A DNA stretch of 64,000 bases from JAPLKB01 sp964532465. Its GTDB lineage: Bacteria; Desulfobacterota; Syntrophorhabdia; Syntrophorhabdales; Syntrophorhabdaceae. Of this stretch, positions 1 through 8,105 are shown piece after piece; the stretch's first letter is position 1, and every line of letters starts with the position of its first letter. The stretch covers positions 1 to 64,000 of the forward strand of contig CAZHHX010000014.1 in assembly GCA_964532465.1 (NCBI GenBank), written 5' to 3'. Made by a program: the position numbers and the translations under genes. The notes beneath the pieces were generated by a model. The model did no database searches. It saw only the letters and a program-made list of their open reading frames with translations, and was not told where the DNA came from.

Positions 1-1229
1 CAGGCAATGACACCCTGGTAGGATACGCAGGAGACGATACTTTATACGGCAATGAGGGCAATGACAATCTCTATGGAGGAGAAGGCAACGATATATTATA
101 CGGCAATGAAGGCAATGATGATCTTAACGGACAGGGAGGCAACGATACCCTCTATGGCAATGAAGGGGACGATATACTCTCAGGCAACGCAGGCAATGAT
201 GCAATGTATGGAGGCGCAGGCAACGACATTCTCTACGGACATGAAGGCAACGATATCCTTTCAGGCAATGAAGGCAGCGACACCCTCTATGGCTACGAAG
301 GCAACGACACCTTAAACGGCGGAGAAGGCAATGACACCTTACGGGGAGGCATGGGAGACGACACCTATATCTATTCTTCAGGCAATGACAGGATTATAAA
401 CTATGAAGGAGCAAATAACGGATACGATACGGTTGAGTTCAATACCGCCAGTACATCCTTTGATTACTACGCGGAAACAGGCAGTAACGGGTATTACGAT
501 CTTGTCCTTAAGAACAAAACAACAGGAGATACCCTTAAATTCAATCAATGGTTTGCAGGAAACGCTTTCCATACAGACCGCCTTGTCTTCTCCGACAGAG
601 AGCTTGACGAATCCCAGGCAAGCGCTATGGGAAGCAGCATATACGGTACGGATTCAAATAATACCATAAACGGCATTGAAGGATACGCATCAACTATCTT
701 CGGTCTTAACGGAGATGACACCCTCTATGGAACGGTAATGAATGATAATCTCTATGGAGGCGCAGGCAATGACACCCTGTCAGGATACGCGGGAGACGAC
801 ACTTTATACGGCAATGAGGGCAATGACGGTCTCCATGGAGGCGCAGGCAACGATACATACTGTTTTCGTTCAGGAGACGGCAATGATACCATATGCGATC
901 AGGGTTCCGATGCCAGCACCAATGACAGAATTCTCTTTCAAGATGATGTATTAAAAGAAACGGTTGCTCTCTTTAAAAACGGAGCCAATGTCATAGTAGG
1001 CTACGGAACAAATGACAATATTACCATCGATTCGCAGACGTACGACACGCAAGGCATAGAAAAGATAGAACTATCCAGCGGACAGTTCTTAACAGACGCG
1101 GATGTGAACCTTGTCATCCAGCAGATGACGGCCTTTGCGGCAAATAACGGCATATCCCTTACGAATGTGGATGATGTGAGAAGAAACCAGGATTTGATGG
1201 GGATGGTTGTGAATGCGTGGCACGGGTAA
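1..1229 (+). CDS. RTX calcium-binding repeat protein, C-terminal part (5' end outside window)
   Basis: The reading frame is open from the first bases of the window, so the gene starts upstream. The visible part carries two blocks of glycine/aspartate-rich nonapeptides of the form GGxGNDxLx (about nt 3-360 and 700-860). These are the calcium-binding parallel beta-roll repeats of RTX proteins secreted by type I systems. Between and after the blocks are non-repetitive segments with the spacing seen in large RTX adhesins and enzymes, and the protein ends in a hydrophobic/acidic C-terminal region, as expected for an uncleaved C-terminal secretion signal. A TolC, an HlyB-type ABC exporter and an HlyD adaptor follow about 0.8 kb downstream, so this is their likely cargo. 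No catalytic domain is visible in this part. Family assignment is secure; the role of the full protein is unknown. Confidence 0.93.
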   Translation, partial: GNDTLVGYAGDDTLYGNEGNDNLYGGEGNDILYGNEGNDDLNGQGGNDTLYGNEGDDILSGNAGNDAMYGGAGNDILYGHEGNDILSGNEGSDTLYGYEGNDTLNGGEGNDTLRGGMGDDTYIYSSGNDRIINYEGANNGYDTVEFNTASTSFDYYAETGSNGYYDLVLKNKTTGDTLKFNQWFAGNAFHTDRLVFSDRELDESQASAMGSSIYGTDSNNTINGIEGYASTIFGLNGDDTLYGTVMNDNLYGGAGNDTLSGYAGDDTLYGNEGNDGLHGGAGNDTYCFRSGDGNDTICDQGSDASTNDRILFQDDVLKETVALFKNGANVIVGYGTNDNITIDSQTYDTQGIEKIELSSGQFLTDADVNLVIQQMTAFAANNGISLTNVDDVRRNQDLMGMVVNAWHG

Positions 1230-1232
1230 GGG

Positions 1233-1397
1233 AACGTAGGACGCGGGACGTTCGCTCACTGCGTTCGCTGGGACGTGGGACGGAGTGAAGAACGTAGGAC
1301 GTAGGACGTTCAGTCGCTTGCGCTCCTTCGGACGTGGGACGGTGTGAAGAACGTGGGACGTAGGACGTTCGCTGCGCTTGGACGTGGGACGAAAAGG
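1233..1397 (+). repeat. Three tandem copies of a 58-59 bp repeat built on ACGTAGG/ACGTGGG heptamers
   Basis: Units begin at about 1233, 1291 and 1350. Each contains AACGTAGGACG, a variable GC-rich centre (cgttcgctc-like) and GGACGTGGGACGG followed by GTGAAG; the third is shorter. Within units the motif repeats every seven bases. The block starts three bases after the RTX stop codon. The same motif family appears in reverse orientation at 1433-1524 and 1939-2046, on both sides of the small four-helix-bundle gene. Confidence 0.85.
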
Positions 1398-1432
1398 CAA
1401 AACTGATAGAAGGTGGATATATAGGCAGTTAA

Positions 1433-1524
1433 GTCCCAGCGAAGCGGACGTCCCAGCGGAGCGGACCTCCCAGTCCCGCTATCAGCGGGGCGAACGTCCT
1501 ACGGAATAGTACGTCCTACGGAAT
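1433..1524 (-). repeat. Inverted-orientation ACGTAGG-family repeat, left of the four-helix-bundle gene
   Basis: Contains GTCCCAGCGAAGCGG, CCTCCCAGTCCCGC, a short stem (CCCGCtatcaGCGGG) and two ACGTCCTACGGAAT units. It shares the order GTCCCAGCGA, GCGGACCTCCCAGTCCCGC, stem, ACGTCCTACGG with the copy at 1939-2046. The small gene at 1546-1932 is therefore flanked by near-direct copies of the same repeat. Confidence 0.8.
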
Positions 1525-1545
1525 AAAAGGCGAAGGAAAGACACG

Positions 1546-1932
1546 GTGGAGAAAATAGAGAGAGTTGCGAAACGGGTTCAGGGCTTGGAGGTTTACAAGG
1601 TGGCTTTTGAGGCTGCTATGGAGATATATGAAATTTCGAAAAGATTTCCTGTAGAGGAAAGATATTCTTTAACCGATCAGATAAGGAAATCATCAAGATC
1701 GGTTTGCACAAATCTTGCCGAAGGATGGAGAAAGAGAAAATATAAAGCTGTTTTTGTTAACAAGTTATCGGATGCAGCACAGGAGGCTGCTGAAACCCAA
1801 ACATGGCTGGAATTCTCATTGCACTGTAGATACATAACAGAAATCGAATATGACAAACTGAATGATAGATACGAACATATATTTGCCATGCTCAACAGTA
1901 TGGAAAAGAAAGCCGATGCATTCTGCATCTAA
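1546..1932 (+). CDS. Four-helix-bundle protein of the 23S rRNA intervening-sequence (S23) family
   Basis: A 128-residue all-helical protein with the hallmarks of the TIGR02436/S23 family: an N-terminal helix with a V/LxVYKxAxE pattern, then IRKSSRSVCTNLAEGW (about residues 46-61), which is the family's most conserved stretch, and a C-terminal EAAETQTWLEF segment. Members occur inside 23S rRNA intervening sequences and as stand-alone intergenic genes. Their molecular function is not settled; the homologous Avd protein acts in diversity-generating retroelements. I chose the GTG start at 1546 because GGAAAG lies just upstream and the family's first helix begins here. The gene sits inside a repeat cassette (1433-1524 and 1939-2046) between the RTX gene and its exporter genes, which suggests a small mobile or repeat-associated unit. 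No reverse transcriptase or rRNA sequence is adjacent. Confidence 0.85.
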   Translation: MEKIERVAKRVQGLEVYKVAFEAAMEIYEISKRFPVEERYSLTDQIRKSSRSVCTNLAEGWRKRKYKAVFVNKLSDAAQEAAETQTWLEFSLHCRYITEIEYDKLNDRYEHIFAMLNSMEKKADAFCI

Positions 1933-1938
1933 ACCCTT

Positions 1939-2046
1939 TACGTCCTGCGGTCTTTACCGTACAGTCTTCACCACGTCCTACGTCCCAGCGAACGTAAGTG
2001 AGCGGACCTCCCAGTCCCGCCATAAGCGGGACGTACGTCCTACGGT
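1939..2046 (-). repeat. ACGTAGG-family repeat right of the four-helix-bundle gene, running up to tolC
   Basis: Begins right after the gene at 1932 with ACGTCCTGCGG, followed by GTCTTCACCACGTCCTACG, CCTCCCAGTCCCGC, a hairpin (CCCGCcataaGCGGG) and ACGTACGTCCTACGG. A partial second copy of the GTCTTCACC motif continues to about 2077, inside the presumed tolC signal-peptide codons, so the repeat seems to touch the start of that gene. Confidence 0.8.
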
Positions 2047-2065
2047 CTTTTCCACAGTCTTCACC

Positions 2066-3361
2066 GTGTCCTGCACCATCTTCCTGCTCACTTTTTTCTC
2101 CGGCTTAACCTTTGCCGCGCAAATACTGGACCTTGAGAGGGTGACTGAACTTGCGCTTAAAAACGCGTATGATGTAAAACTGTCCAATATTGATATCAGT
2201 ATCAGTCAGGCCATGAAAAAAAGGGCGTACTCTCTTTATTATCCCACCTTGAATGTCCGGTGGAACTCAGAGTACGCGAAAGACATGTCGGGCGGCACGT
2301 CACAGGTTACCGTGGTGGGAGACACAATTATCGGCGACAACACAAGATACCAGAATTCGTTGTCCCTTGCCGCTTCCTGGAACCTCTTCGATTTCGGTTC
2401 CACAGGCAGGAAAGTTCTCATTGCCAAAAAAGATGTGGATGTAAAAAAGACAATTTTCATCCAGCAGGTAAGAGACATTAAGATCAAGGTATTAAATCTG
2501 TACACCGATCTGCTTATTGTCTACAAAGAACTTGAGGCAAAAAAGGAACTCCTGTCCCTTTACAGGGAGCTTTCCCTTGCAAAGGAAAGAATGTATTCCG
2601 CCGGTACGATCTCAAGGATTGATGTGGTTGATGAGGCATTGAAGACTGTAAAAACCCTTGACGCCATAGATATGTTAAGACTCAGGCTGAAGGGACTTCT
2701 GCAGGATCTATCCTTTTATACCGGTGATGACTATGATGAAAACAGTCTCTGGATTGAAGATTTTGAAGAACATGAGGAGGACTACGCAAATGATTTTGAC
2801 GCGGAAAAATCCCCTGAGTTCAAGATATACAGCCTCGAAATAGAGAAAAAAAGGGCTGAACTCGACATACTGAAAAGAGAACAGCTTCCCCAATTAGGGC
2901 TTTATTCCCGATATGTCTGGTATGGACAGAACCCCGACAACTATGACGCCTCTGTAAAAGACGTAAGGGAAAGAAACTTTTACGTAGGCATATCAGCAAC
3001 CATGCCGATCTTCGAAGGTTTTAAAAGAAGCTCGGAGATGCAGAAAGCAACATTGGAGATGGACAGGCTTAAGATTGAAAAACAAAAGAAGCTTGCCGAA
3101 CTGACAAACAAGCACGCGAAACTCAATGAAACAAGAAGGATGTATATGAAAGGCATAGAAACCCAGAAAGATATGCTGACAAAGGTAGAGACAAAACTAA
3201 CCATGACCGGACGGCTTACAGAGCAGAAGGTTGTTGATTTGGTTGATCTGCTCAACCGGAAGATTGAACTAATAAACCAGAGGTTTGAACTGACAAAGGC
3301 TATTAATACAAGAGTTTCTACGATAAAAGAGCTGCAAATACTTTCGGAAGAGGTAAACTGA
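2066..3361 (+). CDS. TolC-family outer membrane channel of the type I secretion system
   Basis: The outer-membrane efflux/secretion channel partner of the following ABC exporter and HlyD adaptor. From a hydrophobic leader ending near LTFAAQ, the mature part begins with ILDLERVTELALKNAYDVKL, the usual first helix of TolC proteins. It continues with two related helical halves, including a PTLNVRWNSEY beta-strand/turn and a second SATMPIFEGFKRS strand, as in the TolC repeat structure. The frame is open upstream to 1862, but that part is repeat DNA. No good ATG exists; GTG at 2066 is the most reasonable start and gives about 431 residues with a leader lacking the usual basic n-region. The stop codon overlaps the next ATG (TGATG). 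The original 5' end may have been altered by the adjacent repeat. The family call is firm; the start is uncertain. Confidence 0.85.
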   Translation: MSCTIFLLTFFSGLTFAAQILDLERVTELALKNAYDVKLSNIDISISQAMKKRAYSLYYPTLNVRWNSEYAKDMSGGTSQVTVVGDTIIGDNTRYQNSLSLAASWNLFDFGSTGRKVLIAKKDVDVKKTIFIQQVRDIKIKVLNLYTDLLIVYKELEAKKELLSLYRELSLAKERMYSAGTISRIDVVDEALKTVKTLDAIDMLRLRLKGLLQDLSFYTGDDYDENSLWIEDFEEHEEDYANDFDAEKSPEFKIYSLEIEKKRAELDILKREQLPQLGLYSRYVWYGQNPDNYDASVKDVRERNFYVGISATMPIFEGFKRSSEMQKATLEMDRLKIEKQKKLAELTNKHAKLNETRRMYMKGIETQKDMLTKVETKLTMTGRLTEQKVVDLVDLLNRKIELINQRFELTKAINTRVSTIKELQILSEEVN

Positions 3362-5466
3362 TGCAGACTGCCCTCGTATGTCTCGAGCTTATCGCCAGAA
3401 TTAACCAGATAAGCGTGGATTTGCGGACAATAATGAGAGAATACGGCATCATTGATGAAGAAATCTCAAAAGAGCAGCTTCTCCTCATTGCAAAAAACCT
3501 GGGCTTTAAGGCGCGCGCAAAGACAATGCCCATTGATGTGCTGCTTAAGAAATATCCCTCGCCTGTCATGGTCATATTCAAGGACGGCACATACGGCGTG
3601 GCGCTGAAAACTGACGCGGAAAACAACAGGACGCTTATCTTCTGTCCGAAAGAGATGGCGGCAAAGCCTTTTGACTCTGAGGAACTCCAGGATATATCAA
3701 GCGGGGAATATATTGTCTTCAAGCACAGGATGATATCCTCGGACGCGGCCTTCGGATTCAAATGGTTTTATAATGAAATACTGCATTATAAGAATGTTAT
3801 CGGCGAAGTGCTCACCGGCTCTTTTGTGGTCCAGTTATTTGGCCTTGTGACGCCCCTTTTTACCCAGGTAATCCTTGACAAGGTTATTGTCCACCGGAGC
3901 ATGAGCACTCTCGATGTCCTTGCCGTGGCCTTCATTGCCGTGACGATCTTCGAATTTCTTTTGAATGCTTCGAGAAATTATATCTTCATTCATACCGCGA
4001 ACAAGATAGACGCCAAGCTCGGGGCAAAGCTGTTCAGACATCTTTTTTCACTTCCCTTTGTCTATTTCGAATCAAGAAAAGTAGGCAACATTGTGGCAAG
4101 GATGCGTGAACTTGATAATATCAGGGAATTTATTACGAACAAATCCGTCTCCGTGATTGTAGATCTCGTCTTTTCCCTTGTCTTTGTGGCGATGATGTTT
4201 TTGTACAGCGTCAAGCTGACCCTGATATTCTCCGGCTTCGTGATCCTTGTGGCATTGCTTTATCTTATTGTGACGCCGGAACTGCGCAGAAGACTGGAAT
4301 ATAAATTCCAGATGGCGGCCCAATCCAATTCATATCTTGTTGAGTCAATTACGGGCATCCAGACGGTGAAATCCCTTGCCCTTGAAGGTTCCATGCAGAA
4401 AAAGTGGGAAGAAAACCTCGGGAAATATGTCCATTCGAGCTTTAAGCTTGCCAATATGGGGAATATTGCCGGAGCCGTATCCGGCACGTTCCAGAGGCTG
4501 ATGACAATTACCGTGCTCTACCTCGGAGTAAAGCTTGTCATAGACAACAGGCTTACCATCGGTCAGTTGATTGCTTTTCAGATGTTTGCCGGACAGTTCA
4601 CCGGACCTTTTCTCCGGCTTGTGAACCTCTGGAATGAGTTCCAACAGGCATTACTTTCCGTTGACAGGATCGGAGACATACTCAACAACAAAGCCGAAGT
4701 TACCTCCGGCAAAGATATTACGCTGCCGTCGCTCAATGGCGCAATCAGATTCGAGGATGTCTGTTTCAAATATGTGCCTGATTCCCCTTATGTGCTCGAC
4801 AAAGTCAGTTTCGAGGCAAAGCAGGGCATGAGTATAGGCATAGTGGGGAGAAGCGGCAGCGGAAAAAGCACGATCACAAAGCTGATTGAAAGGCTCTACA
4901 TCATAAGCGAAGGGGCGATTTATATTGATGATATAGACATACGCCACCTCAACCCTGTGTGGCTCAGATATAACATAGGGGTCGTGCTTCAGGAGGATTA
5001 CCTTTTCAGCGGCACCATACGGGAGAATATTTCGCTTCCCAAACCCGATGCTCCTGTGGAGGTTATCATTGAAGCGGCAAAGATAGCGGGAGCGCATCAA
5101 TTTATAACTCAACTGCCCCAGGGTTATGACACAATTGTGGGAGAACGCGGCTCAACATTATCCGGCGGCCAGAAACAAAGAATTGCCATTGCAAGGGCTC
5201 TCATAACAAACCCGAGAATCCTCATATTTGATGAAGCCACCTCTTCCCTGGATTACGAATCCGAAAGGATTATCAGGCAGAATATAACAGCCATTAAGTC
5301 AGGACGGACGATGTTCATGGTGGCCCACAGACTTTCAACGGTCAAGGACTGCGATCTCATCATTGCCCTTGATAAGGGAAAGATTGTTGAGATGGGCGAT
5401 CACGAGGGACTTATGGCGAAAAAAGGCTATTACCGACACTTGTATACACAGCAGGAAACGGCGTGA
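3361..5466 (+). CDS. HlyB-type type I secretion ABC transporter with degenerate C39 domain
   Basis: Inner-membrane ABC exporter of 701 residues that would power secretion of the upstream RTX protein. Residues about 1-130 form a C39-peptidase-like domain. The position of the catalytic cysteine is Thr (QTALVCL), and the usual catalytic histidine region reads DGTYGVAL, so the domain is non-proteolytic as in HlyB. Residues about 150-430 are the six-helix transmembrane domain. The ATPase domain follows, with Walker A GRSGSGKS near residue 496, signature LSGGQ near 600, Walker B ILIFDEAT near 620 and an H-loop in VAHR near 655. It lies between tolC (1-nt overlap) and hlyD, so the three form one operon. 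Confidence 0.95.
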   Translation: MQTALVCLELIARINQISVDLRTIMREYGIIDEEISKEQLLLIAKNLGFKARAKTMPIDVLLKKYPSPVMVIFKDGTYGVALKTDAENNRTLIFCPKEMAAKPFDSEELQDISSGEYIVFKHRMISSDAAFGFKWFYNEILHYKNVIGEVLTGSFVVQLFGLVTPLFTQVILDKVIVHRSMSTLDVLAVAFIAVTIFEFLLNASRNYIFIHTANKIDAKLGAKLFRHLFSLPFVYFESRKVGNIVARMRELDNIREFITNKSVSVIVDLVFSLVFVAMMFLYSVKLTLIFSGFVILVALLYLIVTPELRRRLEYKFQMAAQSNSYLVESITGIQTVKSLALEGSMQKKWEENLGKYVHSSFKLANMGNIAGAVSGTFQRLMTITVLYLGVKLVIDNRLTIGQLIAFQMFAGQFTGPFLRLVNLWNEFQQALLSVDRIGDILNNKAEVTSGKDITLPSLNGAIRFEDVCFKYVPDSPYVLDKVSFEAKQGMSIGIVGRSGSGKSTITKLIERLYIISEGAIYIDDIDIRHLNPVWLRYNIGVVLQEDYLFSGTIRENISLPKPDAPVEVIIEAAKIAGAHQFITQLPQGYDTIVGERGSTLSGGQKQRIAIARALITNPRILIFDEATSSLDYESERIIRQNITAIKSGRTMFMVAHRLSTVKDCDLIIALDKGKIVEMGDHEGLMAKKGYYRHLYTQQETA

Positions 5467-5485
5467 AGAGCATGATTGGAGAATT

Positions 5486-6823
5486 GTGAAAAACTGGAGA
5501 AATATATTTCTGAATATTTTTAATAAAGATGATGCCCATGAATTTAAGCCCACAATGGCGGAGATTGAGGAGAAACCGGCAAATCCGCTGGGAAGGCTTA
5601 TCTTCTGGGTTATTATCGCTTCCTTTGTTTTTTTCCTGTTATGGACATGCATCGGCAGGATTGATGTTGTTGTCAGCGCAAGGGGACTGGTAATCCCTGA
5701 AGGAGATGTAAAGATTATCCAGCCACTCGATACGGGTATTGTAAGCAGCATCCTCTGCAGGGAAGGGGATTTTGTAAAAAAGGGACAGGTGCTGATGGAG
5801 ATTGACCCCTCAATGACTGCTCCGGAAGTGGAATCAAAGAAAAAGAACCTCCGGTTTCTGGAACTTGAGAAGATGCGCATGTATTCCGCCCTGGGGAAAA
5901 ATGGATTTAACCCTGATGCCAAAATTCACGACAAGGAAACAATAAAAATCCAGAGGGAACTTTACGCGTCATCAATGGGGGGTCTTGAAAAACAGCTTGA
6001 AGGAAAAAAGGCGGAACTGAACCGAATAGAAAAGGAAATTGAATCAGTGAAGAAGGAAAGAATCCACAATACGTCTCTCCTGAATATTGCTTCTGAGAAG
6101 GAAAAGAGGCTCCGGCTGGTTATCGACATAATCGCAATGAGTGAATACGACAAAATAACCAATGATATCCTGACATATTCAAATAACATCGAGCAGTCGG
6201 AGCACAAGCTTGAACAACTGGAGCATCAGAGACAGCAGATTATAAGCGAGACGGCTTTCATCAATGAGAATTTCAAGACAACGTCTTTAAAGGATTTTTC
6301 CGATAAACACCGGCAGTCTACAGAGATAAAAGCAGAAATTGAAAAAACGGCATTCATGAACGAAAAACAGAAAATCCTCTCTCCAGTGGAGGGACACATC
6401 TCGAATCTCTATTTCCATACAATTGGAGGCGTCGTAACGCCCGCGCAAAAACTCATGGCAGTAGTCCCCATAGAGGCGCCCCTTGTTATTAAAGCATCGG
6501 TCCTCAATAAAGATATCGGTTTTGTCAAAGAGGCCATGCCTGTCTTGATCAAAATTGATGCCTTTGATTTCCAGAAATACGGCATATTAAACGGGGTGGT
6601 GCGAAATGTAGCGAAGCACAGCACAGAGGATGAAAAGCTCGGACCTGTTTATGAGGTCTTTATCAACCTTTCCCAGACCCAACTTATGGTTGAAGGACGG
6701 ATGACGCCAATTGCCTCGGGTATGAGCCTGTCGGCAGAGATAAAGGTGGGCAAGAGGCGTATTATAGAGTTCTTTGTCTATCCCCTTATTAAGTATCTCG
6801 ATGAAGGAATTAAGGTGCGGTGA
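5486..6823 (+). CDS. HlyD-family periplasmic adaptor of the type I secretion system
   Basis: Membrane fusion protein linking the ABC exporter to TolC. A short cytoplasmic N-terminus precedes a single transmembrane helix (about residues 35-57, LIFWVIIASFVFFLLW). Then comes the first half of a lipoyl-like hairpin (VIPEGDVKIIQPLDTGIV), a long charged coiled coil of about 180 residues, and the second lipoyl half with the family motif ILSPVEGHISNL. A beta-barrel region follows. I prefer the GTG start at 5486 because GGAG lies five bases upstream and the start falls 19 bases after the hlyB stop; the open frame itself runs into hlyB. This gives 445 residues, typical for HlyD/PrtE. It is last in the tolC-hlyB-hlyD operon. 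Confidence 0.93.
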   Translation: MKNWRNIFLNIFNKDDAHEFKPTMAEIEEKPANPLGRLIFWVIIASFVFFLLWTCIGRIDVVVSARGLVIPEGDVKIIQPLDTGIVSSILCREGDFVKKGQVLMEIDPSMTAPEVESKKKNLRFLELEKMRMYSALGKNGFNPDAKIHDKETIKIQRELYASSMGGLEKQLEGKKAELNRIEKEIESVKKERIHNTSLLNIASEKEKRLRLVIDIIAMSEYDKITNDILTYSNNIEQSEHKLEQLEHQRQQIISETAFINENFKTTSLKDFSDKHRQSTEIKAEIEKTAFMNEKQKILSPVEGHISNLYFHTIGGVVTPAQKLMAVVPIEAPLVIKASVLNKDIGFVKEAMPVLIKIDAFDFQKYGILNGVVRNVAKHSTEDEKLGPVYEVFINLSQTQLMVEGRMTPIASGMSLSAEIKVGKRRIIEFFVYPLIKYLDEGIKVR

Positions 6824-6919
6824 GATTTTAACAAACAAGTTTATAAATAAGGGGTAAAATCTGAAGGGGGTAACAGAGGTTGACAGCCTATTTATAAAGA
6901 CCGGAAGACTTGTCCATAA

Positions 6920-6946
6920 AAATCTGTGCAACAGTTGCACGGATTT
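6920..6946. terminator. Long inverted repeat after hlyD, possible terminator
   Basis: Thirteen-pair inverted repeat (aaatctGTGCAAC / GTTGCACggattt, one G-U pair) centred on 6933. It lies 97 bases after the hlyD stop and is followed by an A/T-rich stretch without a clean T-run. It could end the secretion operon, or be a protein-binding palindrome. Confidence 0.4.
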
Positions 6947-7028
6947 ATAAAATCGTCGGAAAGTCAACAGGGACGCTGCTTCGTACAATTTCTTTTAAAA
7001 ACTTATTCCCGGATTCAGAGGGGATGCC

Positions 7029-7136
7029 ATGAAGTATATCTTTACATCGAAAATCAGCGGCATGAATCTATCACGCAGGCAGTTGTTTGTGCAAAAAACA
7101 CTTTCCGTAGGGCAATTAATCAGCCGTTCCGTATAA
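7029..7136 (+). CDS. Small ORF (35 aa), possibly a gene remnant
   Basis: ATG at 7029 is preceded by GAGGGG with good spacing. The 35-residue product includes SRRQLFVQKTLS, which resembles the start of a twin-arginine-type leader, then stops. It overlaps the 3' end of the convergent DUF89 gene by 17 bases. No relative is recognised; it may be a truncated remnant or chance. Confidence 0.2.
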   Translation: MKYIFTSKISGMNLSRRQLFVQKTLSVGQLISRSV

Positions 7137-7995
7137 TAAGAGACCCCATAGGCATATTGTTGTCTGCGCAATATGGATGACATTTGCCGTGAACCAGATA
7201 TGTAATTTTCCCTTCTATTGCAGCTTCTTCAGTGAGGCAGTCATAATCCCCGCCTCCTTTGGATATTATCAAGTCTGCTTTTTCAACAAGCGATCTTACC
7301 CTGGCTGAGGCTTTCGTAAGTATGGTGCCTGCAATCGGTTCATTGATGCCGTTTTCTATGACTTCCACTATTTCTGCAAGTCCAATGGAGTGGGCATCCT
7401 GCAATGTAGCGTCATTGAGAACGGGCAGCGTTCTTGTTGCAAGTGTTATTTCAAGATCATACATATTGCGGATGGTCTCAAGGAGAAGCCTGTCGAAGAC
7501 AATTTCTCCGCAATTGTCGCTGAAATATACAAGTTTTTTGGTTTTGTTCAGACGTTCCTTCAGCGCCTGAGCATTTTCCATGCTTATTGCAGATTTTTCC
7601 AGTTCGGGTATCAGCCTCTCCATGGCATCATCGTGAACGTTTAACATATTGTCGAGAGAATTCCCGGCTATTGAAAATTTAACCGCTGCAATGAATGGAT
7701 CACTGCTTTTTGAGACTAATTCTTTTGCTGAAGGATATATCTGCAACGCCCTGATGTTCTGATCGGTCTTTATCTCTTTCATGGGATCGGTTTCGCCTGT
7801 AATTTTTTCCAGTATGTACCAGATATCCCGTATCACTTCGCCTGCGAGTATATGCCAGTTTTCTCCGCACAGAGGTTTTAATTTAAGCACCTTATTCATG
7901 AAATTCCTGATCCGGTCCTCTTCTTTGATCCCAAGGCGGCTAACAACAAGAGACATTTTCAGAATACAGGGAATACAGTCCGGCCAGATAAACAT
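7120..7995 (-). CDS. DUF89 / ARMT1-like damage-control phosphatase domain protein
   Basis: A 291-residue cytoplasmic protein of the DUF89 family. Characterised relatives are metal-dependent phosphatases acting on damaged phosphometabolites; the substrate here is unknown. The N-terminus begins with PDCIPCIL, the cysteine pair common in the prokaryotic branch. The core motif YFSDNCGEIVFDRLL (about residues 157-171) holds the metal-binding Asp and Asn of the family, followed by a second acidic/glycine motif ISKGGGDYDCL near residue 256. I chose the ATG at 7995, ten codons inside the longest frame, because AAAGGAGT stands just upstream. It is transcribed towards the secretion operon, next to an MFS gene 110 bases upstream on the same strand. 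Confidence 0.85.
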   Translation of the reverse strand: MFIWPDCIPCILKMSLVVSRLGIKEEDRIRNFMNKVLKLKPLCGENWHILAGEVIRDIWYILEKITGETDPMKEIKTDQNIRALQIYPSAKELVSKSSDPFIAAVKFSIAGNSLDNMLNVHDDAMERLIPELEKSAISMENAQALKERLNKTKKLVYFSDNCGEIVFDRLLLETIRNMYDLEITLATRTLPVLNDATLQDAHSIGLAEIVEVIENGINEPIAGTILTKASARVRSLVEKADLIISKGGGDYDCLTEEAAIEGKITYLVHGKCHPYCADNNMPMGSLIIRNG

Positions 7996-8105
7996 GAGGA
8001 CTCCTTTAAGGAATACTGAATTCAAGGATAAGAAATATACCTTGTAGTTACATTATAAGATGTACTTTCCGGTTGAAGCAATATATTTTCAGGAGTTATA
8101 CTACC

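Noticed and set aside
1..1229. Short-period repeats that could suggest a CRISPR array or satellite
   Set aside because: The period of 27 bases translates throughout as RTX nonapeptide repeats in one open frame; there are no unique spacers.
1089..1400. Minus-strand ORF over the ACGTAGG repeats
   Set aside because: It consists largely of translated tandem repeat DNA and overlaps the RTX gene end; no ribosome site.
1546..1932. Avd protein of a diversity-generating retroelement
   Set aside because: The fold family is shared, but there is no reverse transcriptase and no template/variable repeat pair nearby.
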